This document shows, in pieces, positions 43,079 to 51,425 of a stretch of DNA of 64,000 nucleotides. Origin of the DNA: Flavobacteriales bacterium UBA4110 (GTDB lineage: Bacteria > Bacteroidota > Bacteroidia > Flavobacteriales > Weeksellaceae); assembly GCA_002383165.1 (NCBI GenBank), contig DFXK01000014.1:168955-232954 (forward strand), written 5' to 3'. How positions within the stretch are numbered: position 1 is the first letter of the stretch; every line of letters begins with the position of its first letter. The notes under the pieces are model-generated. The model was not told the DNA's origin. It was given only the letters and a program-made list of their open reading frames with translations, and searched no databases. A program made the translations under genes and the position numbers.

Positions 43079-45106
43079 ATGATGATGAAAAAGTTCTTTA
43101 TTTTCAAATTACTACTGTACAGTGCTTTTTATTTTTCACAAGTTCTTACTTATGTTGGAGCTTCTGCATTGGTCACGATACAATCCCAGACTTTATTATA
43201 TAATGGTGGCGGGCTTCAAACTGCCGGCAGTGCGATTATAAATAACTCGGGAAATGTAGTGCTGAATGCGTCATCTTCTGATGTGCTAAATGTTGCCAGT
43301 GGCTCCAGTTTTAATCTGAAGCTTGCTTCCACAACAAGTTATGGACAGTTGTATATTAAGGGTATTCCCCAAGCTAATATCACAGGGAAAGTGAACAAAG
43401 AATACCGAGCAGACGTTAATAGCGGAACTACTGCGAGACAACAGGTAGGTTTGCCTTTTTTCAATTATAAAATTTCTGATCTTGTTTCGAACATTACAAG
43501 TAGTCCAAGTAATACGGCAGGCAACTATTTGAATGTTACTAATGGTTCAAATAATTCTGCAGGACGTTTTAGCCCAAGCTCTGTTTTCAAATGGAATAAT
43601 GCTAAAGCAAGGTTTGATCAGATTGTTTCAGGAGGCGATCTTACTACAGTTAATGTAGGAACGGCGTTAGATTATTACATTATCCCTAGAAGGAACAGTG
43701 CCGGAACAGTTGTTTGGGATGCCGCTAATACATCAAATGTGACCACTTTTTCTGGGACACCTGTTTCAGACATAACTACTGTTCAATCGTTATCGCTAAC
43801 GGGAGCTGCTGCAGGTATAAACTTTGGTTTTAACGGTTCTTCTGCCAATTATTTTGGTGAGAAATATAGAACATATCTAGATGATCCATTTCAGTCCAAG
43901 ACACGAAATGGTGGAAACTGGGAAGAAAATTATGGTAAAAACTTGTATCAGGTTGCCAATCCTTTCCTTACAAATATTGATCTTAAATATATAGGTGAGG
44001 GTGAAACAACTAACTCAGATGGTAATGCAATTCCTAATTTGCAGGGAGTTGCCTATTACACATCGGGGCTGACTTGGACAAAGGCGAGCGGAACCGGTTA
44101 TCCTTCAGAAAATAATAATGGAAGCAGTAACGGAACTGCCGGAAGAACTATAGTGATGACAGCGAGTTCCGGTGTCTTTCAGGCAGGGGATGTTAATGCT
44201 AACAGATTGATCATCAAGCCGATGGGAGAGTTTATGATCAAGCTTTCCACAGACAATGGAAGTAATACTGCATCTAAAATAGACTTTACTGCACTTAGAA
44301 GATTTTCTAATGTTTCAAGAAATAATACCACGGACACAACCAATCCGACAAGCAGAACGGCTGATGATACGGATATTCCTGCTGATAAAATCGTGAAGCA
44401 GCTGGCTGTAATTATGTATGATAGTGATAGTTTGGAAATAGGCAGAACCTATTATGCTATATCTCCGTCTGCTATTACAGGCAACAATCCCGGGAATACT
44501 CTTTTGCAGGCCTATAATGGAGATGACAGCATTATCTATACAAAAGAAGAAAATATAAATGGTGGAGAGGATGTTAACATTTCCACAAAGCTTTACATAA
44601 ATGAAGCTAATGAAATTGATTTCAAATCAAAAGAAGTTCCTTTGTTTATCAATTACACGACTTCCCCTTATTATTTGGCATTTGAAGTCTATGAGAAAGG
44701 AGAAAGAATGCCGAATGGTTTATCCAACGGTAATCATTTCTATTTAAAAGATTCTCAGGGGCAACTATTCAAGATAGATGACGGCAGCAGTTTTTCTCTA
44801 AATGGAAATCAGAATTTGGGTCTATATTATCAAAAACCGGATGCCACTTTATTGGCAGAAAATGTTCTTGCTTCCCAAACATTTATAGCGAAAAAGGATT
44901 CTCATTGGGTTGTCAGATTTGCCAAGAATTGGAACAAGGCTACTGTAGAAGTATATTCGGTTTCTGGTCAGCTTATGAGTTCAAAATCTAATATTTCAAC
45001 CAGTACAGACTATCTGATCCCAGTTAATTATCAGGCGAAGGGCGTATTTGTTGTAAAGGCAACTTCTGAAAAAGGAGAAGTAGTTATCAAAAAAATTGTT
45101 AACTAA
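43079..45106 (+). CDS. Secreted protein with T9SS type A sorting domain
   Basis: The 675-residue protein starts at one of three consecutive ATG codons (43079, 43082, 43085). Its signal peptide is FIFKLLLYSAFYFS. The body (about 20-590) is Asn/Ser/Thr-rich with no known catalytic motif. The C-terminal 75 residues are a type A sorting domain (TVEVYSVSGQLMSSKSN ... KGVFVVKATSEKGEVVIKKI). It is expected on the cell surface, perhaps as an adhesin or matrix protein. The genes at 45120 and 45413 follow closely. Confidence 0.88.
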   Translation: MMMKKFFIFKLLLYSAFYFSQVLTYVGASALVTIQSQTLLYNGGGLQTAGSAIINNSGNVVLNASSSDVLNVASGSSFNLKLASTTSYGQLYIKGIPQANITGKVNKEYRADVNSGTTARQQVGLPFFNYKISDLVSNITSSPSNTAGNYLNVTNGSNNSAGRFSPSSVFKWNNAKARFDQIVSGGDLTTVNVGTALDYYIIPRRNSAGTVVWDAANTSNVTTFSGTPVSDITTVQSLSLTGAAAGINFGFNGSSANYFGEKYRTYLDDPFQSKTRNGGNWEENYGKNLYQVANPFLTNIDLKYIGEGETTNSDGNAIPNLQGVAYYTSGLTWTKASGTGYPSENNNGSSNGTAGRTIVMTASSGVFQAGDVNANRLIIKPMGEFMIKLSTDNGSNTASKIDFTALRRFSNVSRNNTTDTTNPTSRTADDTDIPADKIVKQLAVIMYDSDSLEIGRTYYAISPSAITGNNPGNTLLQAYNGDDSIIYTKEENINGGEDVNISTKLYINEANEIDFKSKEVPLFINYTTSPYYLAFEVYEKGERMPNGLSNGNHFYLKDSQGQLFKIDDGSSFSLNGNQNLGLYYQKPDATLLAENVLASQTFIAKKDSHWVVRFAKNWNKATVEVYSVSGQLMSSKSNISTSTDYLIPVNYQAKGVFVVKATSEKGEVVIKKIVN

Positions 45107-45119
45107 AACACAAAATATA

Positions 45120-45353
45120 ATGATGATTAATTTTTTATCTAACAGAAAATTATACATTTTCTTAACAATACTGACGAGTATTTTTAGTTGGGCACAAGCT
45201 GTGCCACCACCGCCAGAAAATCCCGAATCGGGTGATATTGGAGCCTATCCAGCCTCTCCGATAGATGCGTACACTTTTGTATTATTTATCATAGGGACTT
45301 TGTTAATAGTTTCAGCAGTTTATTTGAAACCAAAATCAAAAATATTACATTAA
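45120..45353 (+). CDS. Small proline-rich signal-peptide/membrane protein
   Basis: The 77-residue protein has a signal peptide (LYIFLTILTSIFSWAQA). A proline-rich linker follows (VPPPPENPESGDIGAYPASP), then one transmembrane helix (YTFVLFIIGTLLIVSAVYL) and a basic end (KPKSK). It begins 13 bases after the T9SS-secreted protein gene, which suggests a shared transcript and perhaps a helper role. Proteins of this shape often accompany secreted Bacteroidota proteins; the function is unknown. Confidence 0.75.
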   Translation: MMINFLSNRKLYIFLTILTSIFSWAQAVPPPPENPESGDIGAYPASPIDAYTFVLFIIGTLLIVSAVYLKPKSKILH

Positions 45354-45372
45354 TTACAATATATATTTGCAA

Positions 45373-45406
45373 AAAAACTCACTTATTACGGTGAGTTTTT
45401 TATTTT
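45373..45406 (+). terminator. Terminator before the thioredoxin-like gene
   Basis: ACTCAC ... GTGAGT hairpin with flanking A and T tracts. A perfect -7 box TATATTTG (45362-45369) lies directly in front of it and the next ATG (45413) directly after it. Confidence 0.7.
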
Positions 45407-45412
45407 TACATT

Positions 45413-46696
45413 ATGAAAAAATTATTGATCATCTGCAGTGTTATAATGTCTGCTTCTTTTTTCTCTCAGTTTACAGTAGCTGTTGACTTGCCAGCATATT
45501 ATTCAGATTCAGATATATATTTATATGGTTTTAATGGATCTAAGGAAAATTTATACTCCAAAGCCAAAACTAGTAATAATAAAGCCATTTTTAAAGTAGA
45601 TAAAAAATATATTGGTATGATGAGAGCATTCTTCCAAAAGAATAACTCATCTATAAATATGGTATCTGAAAATAAAAATATTGAGTTTACATTGAAGTTA
45701 GACGATAAAAGCAAAATAACTGATGTTGTTTTTAATGACCAAACTAACCAAATTTTTAGTAAGGAGGTAGATTTGGAGAAGAAAAAAGATCTTATATTGC
45801 CAGCTTTGATTCAGATAAAAGATTACTATAACCCAAGCGATGGATTTTATAAATCTTTAGAGGGAGAGATCGCTCTGTTATCACAAAAAGGCAATACCTT
45901 GGATAATGCAAACCATCCTTTTTTAAGCTACTATCAACAAAATCAAAGATTTTCTAATCAGGAAAATGCATCTCAGTTTAAACAGGAAGATTATCTCAAT
46001 TTCTTTTCTAAATCAAGCGAATATCTTGAAACATCATTACTGTTAAAGCCTGCATTAATCAATTATTTAAACGCATCCAAATCTAATGTTGAAGGTGCGG
46101 TAGATAAACTCTTGGAAACAGTCAATATAGAAACTCCGAGGGGACAAACGATATTATCTGAATTGATAGATATTTTTAACACCTATAACATGGATAAGCT
46201 GAAGGATAAGTATCTTACTGAAGCTAACAATTTGAAATGTACGATCAATGATAGGCTTGCTTCTACTCTAAAGTCTAACAACAGTACGTCAATTGGACAA
46301 AAGATGCCTAATGCAATTTTTGTCAATCCAATTCATACAAAAGCAAAATCTCTATATGATATTAAAAGTAGTAAGAAAATTGTTGTCTTTTGGTCATCAA
46401 CATGTTCTCATTGCGAGGCTGAATTGCCTAAAATATTGGAAAAATATGAAAAGTTAAAAACACAAAATATTGCAGTGGTCGGATTTTCGCTCGATAGTAA
46501 TCTAGATGAATTTAGAAGAAAGGCCAACAATTATCCCTGGATTAGTGATTCTGAAGGAAAAGGTTGGTATAGTTCTTACGGAGAAACTTATAATATTAAT
46601 GCTACACCGACATATTTTATATTAGATGCTGATAATAAGATCATAAGCAAGCCTAACCATGTGGCAGATGTATTGGAATACTTAAAAGTTAATTAA
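45413..46696 (+). CDS. Secreted thioredoxin-like (TlpA/ResA-type) protein
   Basis: The 427-residue protein has a signal peptide (LLIICSVIMSASFFS). An N-terminal domain of about 250 residues resembles the leaders of Bacteroidota TlpA-like proteins. A C-terminal thioredoxin domain carries the redox pair in FWSSTCSHCEAELPKI (CxxC) and the cis-proline segment NATPTYFILD. It follows the T9SS protein and the small membrane protein, so it may act in folding or disulfide formation of surface proteins; this link is inferred from position only. Confidence 0.88.
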   Translation: MKKLLIICSVIMSASFFSQFTVAVDLPAYYSDSDIYLYGFNGSKENLYSKAKTSNNKAIFKVDKKYIGMMRAFFQKNNSSINMVSENKNIEFTLKLDDKSKITDVVFNDQTNQIFSKEVDLEKKKDLILPALIQIKDYYNPSDGFYKSLEGEIALLSQKGNTLDNANHPFLSYYQQNQRFSNQENASQFKQEDYLNFFSKSSEYLETSLLLKPALINYLNASKSNVEGAVDKLLETVNIETPRGQTILSELIDIFNTYNMDKLKDKYLTEANNLKCTINDRLASTLKSNNSTSIGQKMPNAIFVNPIHTKAKSLYDIKSSKKIVVFWSSTCSHCEAELPKILEKYEKLKTQNIAVVGFSLDSNLDEFRRKANNYPWISDSEGKGWYSSYGETYNINATPTYFILDADNKIISKPNHVADVLEYLKVN

Positions 46697-46700
46697 AAAA

Positions 46701-46731
46701 TTTGTGGGAATGTAAAATATCCTTATATTTG
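46701..46731 (+). promoter_or_regulatory. Promoter of tRNA-Met
   Basis: TTTG (46701-46704), 19 bases, TATATTTG (46724-46731) is an exact Bacteroidota consensus promoter ending 13 bases before the mature tRNA. Confidence 0.8.
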
Positions 46732-46743
46732 CACCACCAAAAA

Positions 46744-46817
46744 GGCGAGGTAGCTCAGATGGTTAGAGCGCAGGATTCATAACCCTGAGGTCACGGGTTC
46801 AATTCCCGTCTTCGCTA
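46744..46817 (+). tRNA. tRNA with CAT anticodon (elongator Met, or Ile2)
   Basis: The 74-base gene folds as a standard cloverleaf: acceptor GGCGAGG / CTTCGCT, D arm GCTC/GAGC, anticodon arm CAGGA-TTCATAA-CCCTG with CAT at 46778-46780, T arm ACGGG-TTCAATT-CCCGT and discriminator A. CCA is not encoded. Acceptor pairing from the first base argues against initiator tRNA; telling elongator Met from lysidine-modified Ile2 needs comparison. Confidence 0.95.
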
Positions 46818-46824
46818 CGAAATT

Positions 46825-46860
46825 AATCCGTAATTTGATTATCAGATTACGGATTTTTTT
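46825..46860 (+). terminator. Terminator of the tRNA gene
   Basis: AATCCGTAAT / ATTACGGATT is a perfect ten-pair stem followed by six or more T. Confidence 0.85.
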
Positions 46861-46950
46861 ATTGGCATTTTTTATTCATGAAGAAAGTCTGATAATCGTC
46901 TCATGACTCATTTAATGCCAAATACAGAATTTAGAATTCTGTTTAATTAT

Positions 46951-46982
46951 TTGCCTAATAATATTTAAAGCATTATATTTGC
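46951..46982 (+). promoter_or_regulatory. Consensus promoter without a following gene
   Basis: TTTG (46951-46954), 20 bases, TATATTTG (46975-46982). It points towards a terminator at 47041-47069 with no ORF between. Confidence 0.65.
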
Positions 46983-46988
46983 AGTGCT

Positions 46989-47070
46989 TTTGAGTTAATC
47001 GCTCGGGAGCAATAAATTTTTTTTCATCATTTGTGTTTTTAGAATCGTGCATTTTGTACGATTCTTTTTT
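46989..47070 (+). ncRNA. Candidate small RNA of about 80 bases
   Basis: A consensus promoter (46951-46982) is followed by about 80 bases without a usable ORF, then a terminator (AGAATCGT ... ACGATTCT, 47041-47064, followed by eight or more T). The T tract lies only on the plus strand, so the hairpin does not serve the convergent DUF3810 gene. A short inner hairpin CGCTCGGGAGC and a U-rich single-stranded part lie in the 5' half. It matches no RNA family I can name. Confidence 0.45.
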
Positions 47071-48120
47071 TTATATCTCATAGGCAATCAGGAGATTAAC
47101 AAAGTATGAATATGTAATGCTACCCTGCTGCTGGTTAGATTTCAAGAACAAATCATTAGTCACCCCAAAGAAATCATTAACGATTCCCTCATTACGATTT
47201 ACAAATTGCAATTCATATTCTATATCTCGTTTCATTTTAGGTGAAAATGACTTAAGAATTAGCTCTGCAAATCTTTTGTCCCTGTATGAAACGGCTTTTA
47301 TTAAACTTCTCAGGGCATATAAGTTGGCACTGTATCTTAACTCTGGAATTTGTGATTTATGAGCACAAAGAAATCCTATAAAGCTTGCTTCTTGTTCTCT
47401 GGCGAATCCTAACTGATGTGACATTTCGTGAGCCATAGTAAAAGGCAACTGAGTAGATGGTATATTAGGGTTGTATTGTGCTTCTGATGTAAATGGATTA
47501 TAATAGCCAAGGATTCCTGTTGTACTCATAAACCCTCTAGATAAGCTTGGTTTGATAGAGATAATGTCAATAGAATTTTTTGTAGATATGTTTTTCGGCA
47601 ATAGTTTTTGTTGATGTATTATCTCATGTTTTATTTTCGCAAAATCTAATACTTTCATTATGCCATTTTTATCTTCAGTTAGCTTGGTTCGCTCGCTTTT
47701 GCATAGATTAAGATATTTGATTGTTAGTTTTTTTATTTCTACATCTGTTACTTTTCTATTAGTTAGTTTTTGAATGATTGGCGGCTGAAAATATAACATT
47801 CCCCAAAACCATTGATAGGTGAAATAGAAAATATTTCCAATAATCAATAGATGCTTTAGATATTTTGAAGTGCGGAATTTTATACTCAACAATAAAAAAT
47901 AGCAAATAAGCACACCAAGTATTATGTATATTAAATCTCCTATTGAAAAGCTAACTCCCGAAAATAATGCAATATGCCAGTTTTTTTTCCATTCAAAAAA
48001 TTTTGAAAAGAAACTTACTGCAAAATTAAGTTTTGAGAATATGTAGAATAACAAAAATTGGGCAACCAAAATGATTGCCCAAGATTTAGAATTTAGAATA
48101 GTCTTTTTTTTAGTGTCCAC
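47071..48120 (-). CDS. DUF3810 family membrane metallopeptidase-like protein
   Basis: The protein of about 349 residues has three N-terminal hydrophobic segments (within about residues 1-115). A soluble domain with the zinc-peptidase motif HEMSH (PFTMAHEMSHQLGFAREQE, HExxH) follows, matching DUF3810. No ATG is available near the N terminus. GTG at 48120 is chosen; TTG at 48138 is an alternative. Either overlaps the end of the sugar-transporter gene, suggesting coupled translation. Substrate unknown. Confidence 0.85.
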   Translation of the reverse strand: MDTKKKTILNSKSWAIILVAQFLLFYIFSKLNFAVSFFSKFFEWKKNWHIALFSGVSFSIGDLIYIILGVLICYFLLLSIKFRTSKYLKHLLIIGNIFYFTYQWFWGMLYFQPPIIQKLTNRKVTDVEIKKLTIKYLNLCKSERTKLTEDKNGIMKVLDFAKIKHEIIHQQKLLPKNISTKNSIDIISIKPSLSRGFMSTTGILGYYNPFTSEAQYNPNIPSTQLPFTMAHEMSHQLGFAREQEASFIGFLCAHKSQIPELRYSANLYALRSLIKAVSYRDKRFAELILKSFSPKMKRDIEYELQFVNRNEGIVNDFFGVTNDLFLKSNQQQGSITYSYFVNLLIAYEI

Positions 48121-49558
48121 CAGAAACTTTTTTATCAAAACTGATACCTTGACTTTTTAATATTCCGCTCACTCTCCAAGCATAGAATGCAAGATAAGCA
48201 AAACAAAGAATACCAACAATATAACTTTGCTTTATTCCGATGCTTTCTGAAACCATACCCTGCAACCAGCTCACGATGCCGCCTCCCATAATCATCATGA
48301 TAAGGAAGCTACTTCCTTGGCTTGTATGTTTTCCAAGACCACTTACAGCCAATGTAAAGATACAAGGCCAAAGTGTACTGCAGAAAAGACCAACACTGGT
48401 AAAAGCGTAAATACTGATAATACCATCTGTTAACATACCAATAGCTATGGCTAATATTCCCAAAGATGCGAATATCAATAACATCCTTGCAGGATTTCCT
48501 TTGCTTGCCATATCTGCACCGATAAGAACCAGGATGATTAATCCATAAATATAGAAGGGTGACAAGTCGTGCTTTGCGATCGCATTAACAATAAGAAAAA
48601 CCCCAAAAGCTAAATATGGTGCTACGAAACGTAAGATTTTCTGAGTATTCATATTATCTGTAAAAGCTTCGACAGCGCCAGTCCAACGGCCAATCATCAA
48701 ACTTGCCCAATAGAGAGAGATATACGGAGAGATATCCTGCAAAGTATAAAGAACACCTGTTTTGCTGTTGATGATCGTTTCCATGTAAGCAGGTAAATTA
48801 CTAGCTGTAGAAACCTCTACGCCCACATAGATGAAAATGGCAAGCATTCCTAAGAGCAACTGAGGATATTTCAAAGCAGAACTTCTCATCGATCCATCTT
48901 CTTTAGCTGATTCTTCAATAGTTTCCGGATGTTCTGGTAAAGAAGAAAATTTAAGTAATAGCGCAACGGCTAGAAAAGCAGCTCCTAAAACCAAATATGG
49001 AATCTTAACACTCTCAATACTCATATTTGTATTCTCAGAAGCAGCCGAACCGAAGATGGCAAAACTCACAATCAGGGGGCCAATCGTAGTTCCAAGATTA
49101 TTAATTCCTCCAGCCAATGTCAATCTTTGTGATCCCGTGCTTACTGGTCCTAACGCAATTGCAAGAGGATTAGCTACAGTTTGCTGTAAAGAGAATCCTA
49201 GCGCTACGATGAAAAGGCCGGAAAGCATCAGTGGAAATGAATGAAGATTAGCCGCAGGATAAAAAAGCAACGTTCCTAATGCTGAAATTGCCAAGCCTAA
49301 TGCTAACCCGTTTTTATAGCCTATTTTATTCACCAGGTCTTTTCGGATAGCTAATGAAATCAGCATATATATGATAGATCCTACAGTATAAGCTATGTAA
49401 AAGGCTACAGAAACTAGCTGACTCTGACCTTGCGTCAAATGGAATGCTTTTTTGAACACGGGAATCAGGATGTCATTACTTGCCGCAACAAATCCCCAGA
49501 AGAAAAAAACGGTTACAAGTGGGATGAACTGTGCCCAATTGGTTTTTTGTGGTATCAT
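48110..49558 (-). CDS. Sugar MFS transporter (FucP/GluP family)
   Basis: The 482-residue protein has 12 predicted membrane helices. The N-terminal block FFFWGFVAASNDILIPVFKK and GFSLQQTVANPLAIALGP are typical of the fucose/glucose/galactose-proton symporters of this family. It should import a hexose by proton symport. The sugar cannot be told; the amylase genes lie 17 kb away. Its end overlaps the DUF3810 gene. Confidence 0.92.
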   Translation of the reverse strand: MIPQKTNWAQFIPLVTVFFFWGFVAASNDILIPVFKKAFHLTQGQSQLVSVAFYIAYTVGSIIYMLISLAIRKDLVNKIGYKNGLALGLAISALGTLLFYPAANLHSFPLMLSGLFIVALGFSLQQTVANPLAIALGPVSTGSQRLTLAGGINNLGTTIGPLIVSFAIFGSAASENTNMSIESVKIPYLVLGAAFLAVALLLKFSSLPEHPETIEESAKEDGSMRSSALKYPQLLLGMLAIFIYVGVEVSTASNLPAYMETIINSKTGVLYTLQDISPYISLYWASLMIGRWTGAVEAFTDNMNTQKILRFVAPYLAFGVFLIVNAIAKHDLSPFYIYGLIILVLIGADMASKGNPARMLLIFASLGILAIAIGMLTDGIISIYAFTSVGLFCSTLWPCIFTLAVSGLGKHTSQGSSFLIMMIMGGGIVSWLQGMVSESIGIKQSYIVGILCFAYLAFYAWRVSGILKSQGISFDKKVSGGH

Positions 49559-49631
49559 AGATTAATTATTTCTTAATTTAAGGTTTATATTATAAAAACA
49601 AATGTAAGTAATAAGTCCATTAAATCATAAA

Positions 49632-50360
49632 TTATTTTATTTTCTCACTTAGAGACATTTTAATTTCCTCGTAAGCTGTCTCTTTTAATATTTTTAATGG
49701 TAAGTCCGGCGTCAGTATATCATTAAAGAAAACATTTACCACACCAGGATAGCCTTTGGAATTATCAAATGGAAACATCTCTTTTAAACCTTGAAATGTA
49801 TAGACTGCAAGAGGGAAGTGGTGTTTTGTTGCAAGAATAAAAGCGCCATCTTTGAAATCGTCCAGAATAACAGAAGTATCATCTGGAACGCCACCTTCGG
49901 GAAAAATAACAATACTTTGGCCTTGCTGCATTCTTTCAGCACATCGTCTGTAAACATCCGCGCGGCTTCTGGCACTGCTTCTGTCCACCATCACACATAC
50001 TCTTTTATAAACCGTTCCAAAAATAGGAATTTTTACCAGTTCTTTTTTTCCAACATAGCAGAGGGGATGATTCGGAAATAGGATACAAGGCAACATTACA
50101 TCCATAATGGAAGTGTGATTGGAGATAATAACGTAAGCTTGGTTTTTGTCAATTTTTTCGTTCGTTTTACTGATGAGTTTGTACCGAAATCCCATACCAT
50201 AAAACATCCCAATCGCCCAAAGGCGTATAAAAAAATAACATGCTTTATAATCTTTTTGCCGGATCGAAAGGAGATAAACTGGGAGGAAAAAAACTATAGT
50301 TACAACGGTGCCCAGAATCACCATCCAAAACCGCCAGAGATAGACTAATATAATCCTCAT
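49632..50360 (-). CDS. plsC: 1-acyl-sn-glycerol-3-phosphate acyltransferase
   Basis: The 242-residue membrane enzyme makes phosphatidic acid from lysophosphatidic acid. The HX4D catalytic motif is in VIISNHTSIMD and the second block is VIFPEGGVPDD. One or two N-terminal hydrophobic helices anchor it. Its sequence begins RIILVYLWRFWMVILG. GtrA is encoded 39 bases upstream on the same strand. Confidence 0.92.
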   Translation of the reverse strand: MRIILVYLWRFWMVILGTVVTIVFFLPVYLLSIRQKDYKACYFFIRLWAIGMFYGMGFRYKLISKTNEKIDKNQAYVIISNHTSIMDVMLPCILFPNHPLCYVGKKELVKIPIFGTVYKRVCVMVDRSSARSRADVYRRCAERMQQGQSIVIFPEGGVPDDTSVILDDFKDGAFILATKHHFPLAVYTFQGLKEMFPFDNSKGYPGVVNVFFNDILTPDLPLKILKETAYEEIKMSLSEKIK

Positions 50361-50399
50361 TAATATTTTTAAAAAATTACTAAGTCCAAAAATAGGTTT

Positions 50400-50858
50400 T
50401 TATCCGTTAAAAATAATCTTTTTCTTGATAGAATAATTAAGCATTGATACTAATACGATGGCTGTGATCTTACTCATCATTTCTGGAGAAAGTACATAAA
50501 ATCTAAGATCAATGACATCTTTGTACACAAAATGGTAGAGAATCTGGAAGACAATAAGGCTTATAAATGTGGAAACTATAGAAACGCATAAAAAATAGAA
50601 AAATTCTTTTTTCTTAGAATGTTTCCCTCTTTCAAACACAAACCAGATACTTAAGAAGTAGTTTGTTATTATTCCGCAGCTTGTAGATAAAATATTGCTA
50701 AACGGATATTTAATTCCATAGAAATTATGCTCTGAAGATAACAGTCTCGGAAGGTAAACACTTAGTATTTTAAAACTGCCGATTTCTACAACTGCGCTCA
50801 GTCCTCCTGCTATAATAAAGAAGATGACCTGTTTTTGACGAAGAATTATTTGTTTCAT
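50400..50858 (-). CDS. GtrA family membrane protein
   Basis: The 152-residue protein has four hydrophobic helices and the family start (QVIFFIIAGGLSAVVEIGSF). GtrA-like proteins are thought to flip or hold polyprenyl-linked sugars for O-antigen or cell-wall decoration. No glycosyltransferase is adjacent. It is divergent from the gene at 51117, across a 258-base gap with a leader hairpin. Confidence 0.87.
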   Translation of the reverse strand: MKQIILRQKQVIFFIIAGGLSAVVEIGSFKILSVYLPRLLSSEHNFYGIKYPFSNILSTSCGIITNYFLSIWFVFERGKHSKKKEFFYFLCVSIVSTFISLIVFQILYHFVYKDVIDLRFYVLSPEMMSKITAIVLVSMLNYSIKKKIIFNG

Positions 50859-51043
50859 TCTTTTGCAAATTTATACTAATTGTTAAATGTTTTAAAATAA
50901 TAGTTAAATAATTTTTTTATATCAAAAATATTTTTACATTTATTTTATCATAAAAGAAAATTGATATTTAACTAAATATTGATTAAGACAGAAGGTTATT
51001 GTTAGAAATACCGTAAATAAAACAAAAGATAAATATTAATTTG

Positions 51044-51074
51044 CCTGACTAGGAAACTGGTCGGGTGATTTTTT
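51044..51074 (+). terminator. Terminator-like hairpin in the leader of the gene at 51117
   Basis: CCTGACTAG-GAAA-CTGGTCGGG is a nine-pair stem (two G-U pairs) capped by a GAAA tetraloop, followed by six T. The neighbouring gene is divergent, so the hairpin lies in the 5' leader of the 51117 gene. A near -7 box (TTAATTTG, 51036-51043) abuts it. Two CATCACACCA direct repeats follow. Confidence 0.6.
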
Positions 51075-51116
51075 CGCTAAACATCACACCACATCACACC
51101 AATTAATTATTAACAA

Positions 51117-51365
51117 ATGAAAAATTCCAGAAGACCTTACAGAAAATTTCTGCCTCAGCAAAAGAAGATTGAGGAATTGGAAAAGAGCAACTCAAGATTC
51201 AGAAGAATCTATTCCGAGTACGAACTAATGTCCGATGAACTCTGGAATCTGGAAACCAGTGATACTTCGGGAAGTATTCCTGATGACTTTATAAATGCCA
51301 TAAAGCTACAAACCAGTTATCTGGAAGATGAGATAGAAGACTGGCTCATCGAAGATAAAGAATGA
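51117..51365 (+). CDS. Small charged protein of unknown function
   Basis: The 82-residue protein is basic at the N terminus (MKNSRRPYRKFLPQQKK) and strongly acidic at the C terminus (LEDEIEDWLIEDKE), with two probable helices between. It has no signal peptide or membrane segment. I do not recognise a family. It has a clear 5' leader with a terminator-like hairpin and is followed by the BadF-type kinase gene after 60 bases. Confidence 0.7.
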   Translation: MKNSRRPYRKFLPQQKKIEELEKSNSRFRRIYSEYELMSDELWNLETSDTSGSIPDDFINAIKLQTSYLEDEIEDWLIEDKE

Positions 51366-51425
51366 GTAGAATCACCATAAAATCTTCCGGAAAATAGACT
51401 ATTTTAGCACTTTAAAACATAAAGT

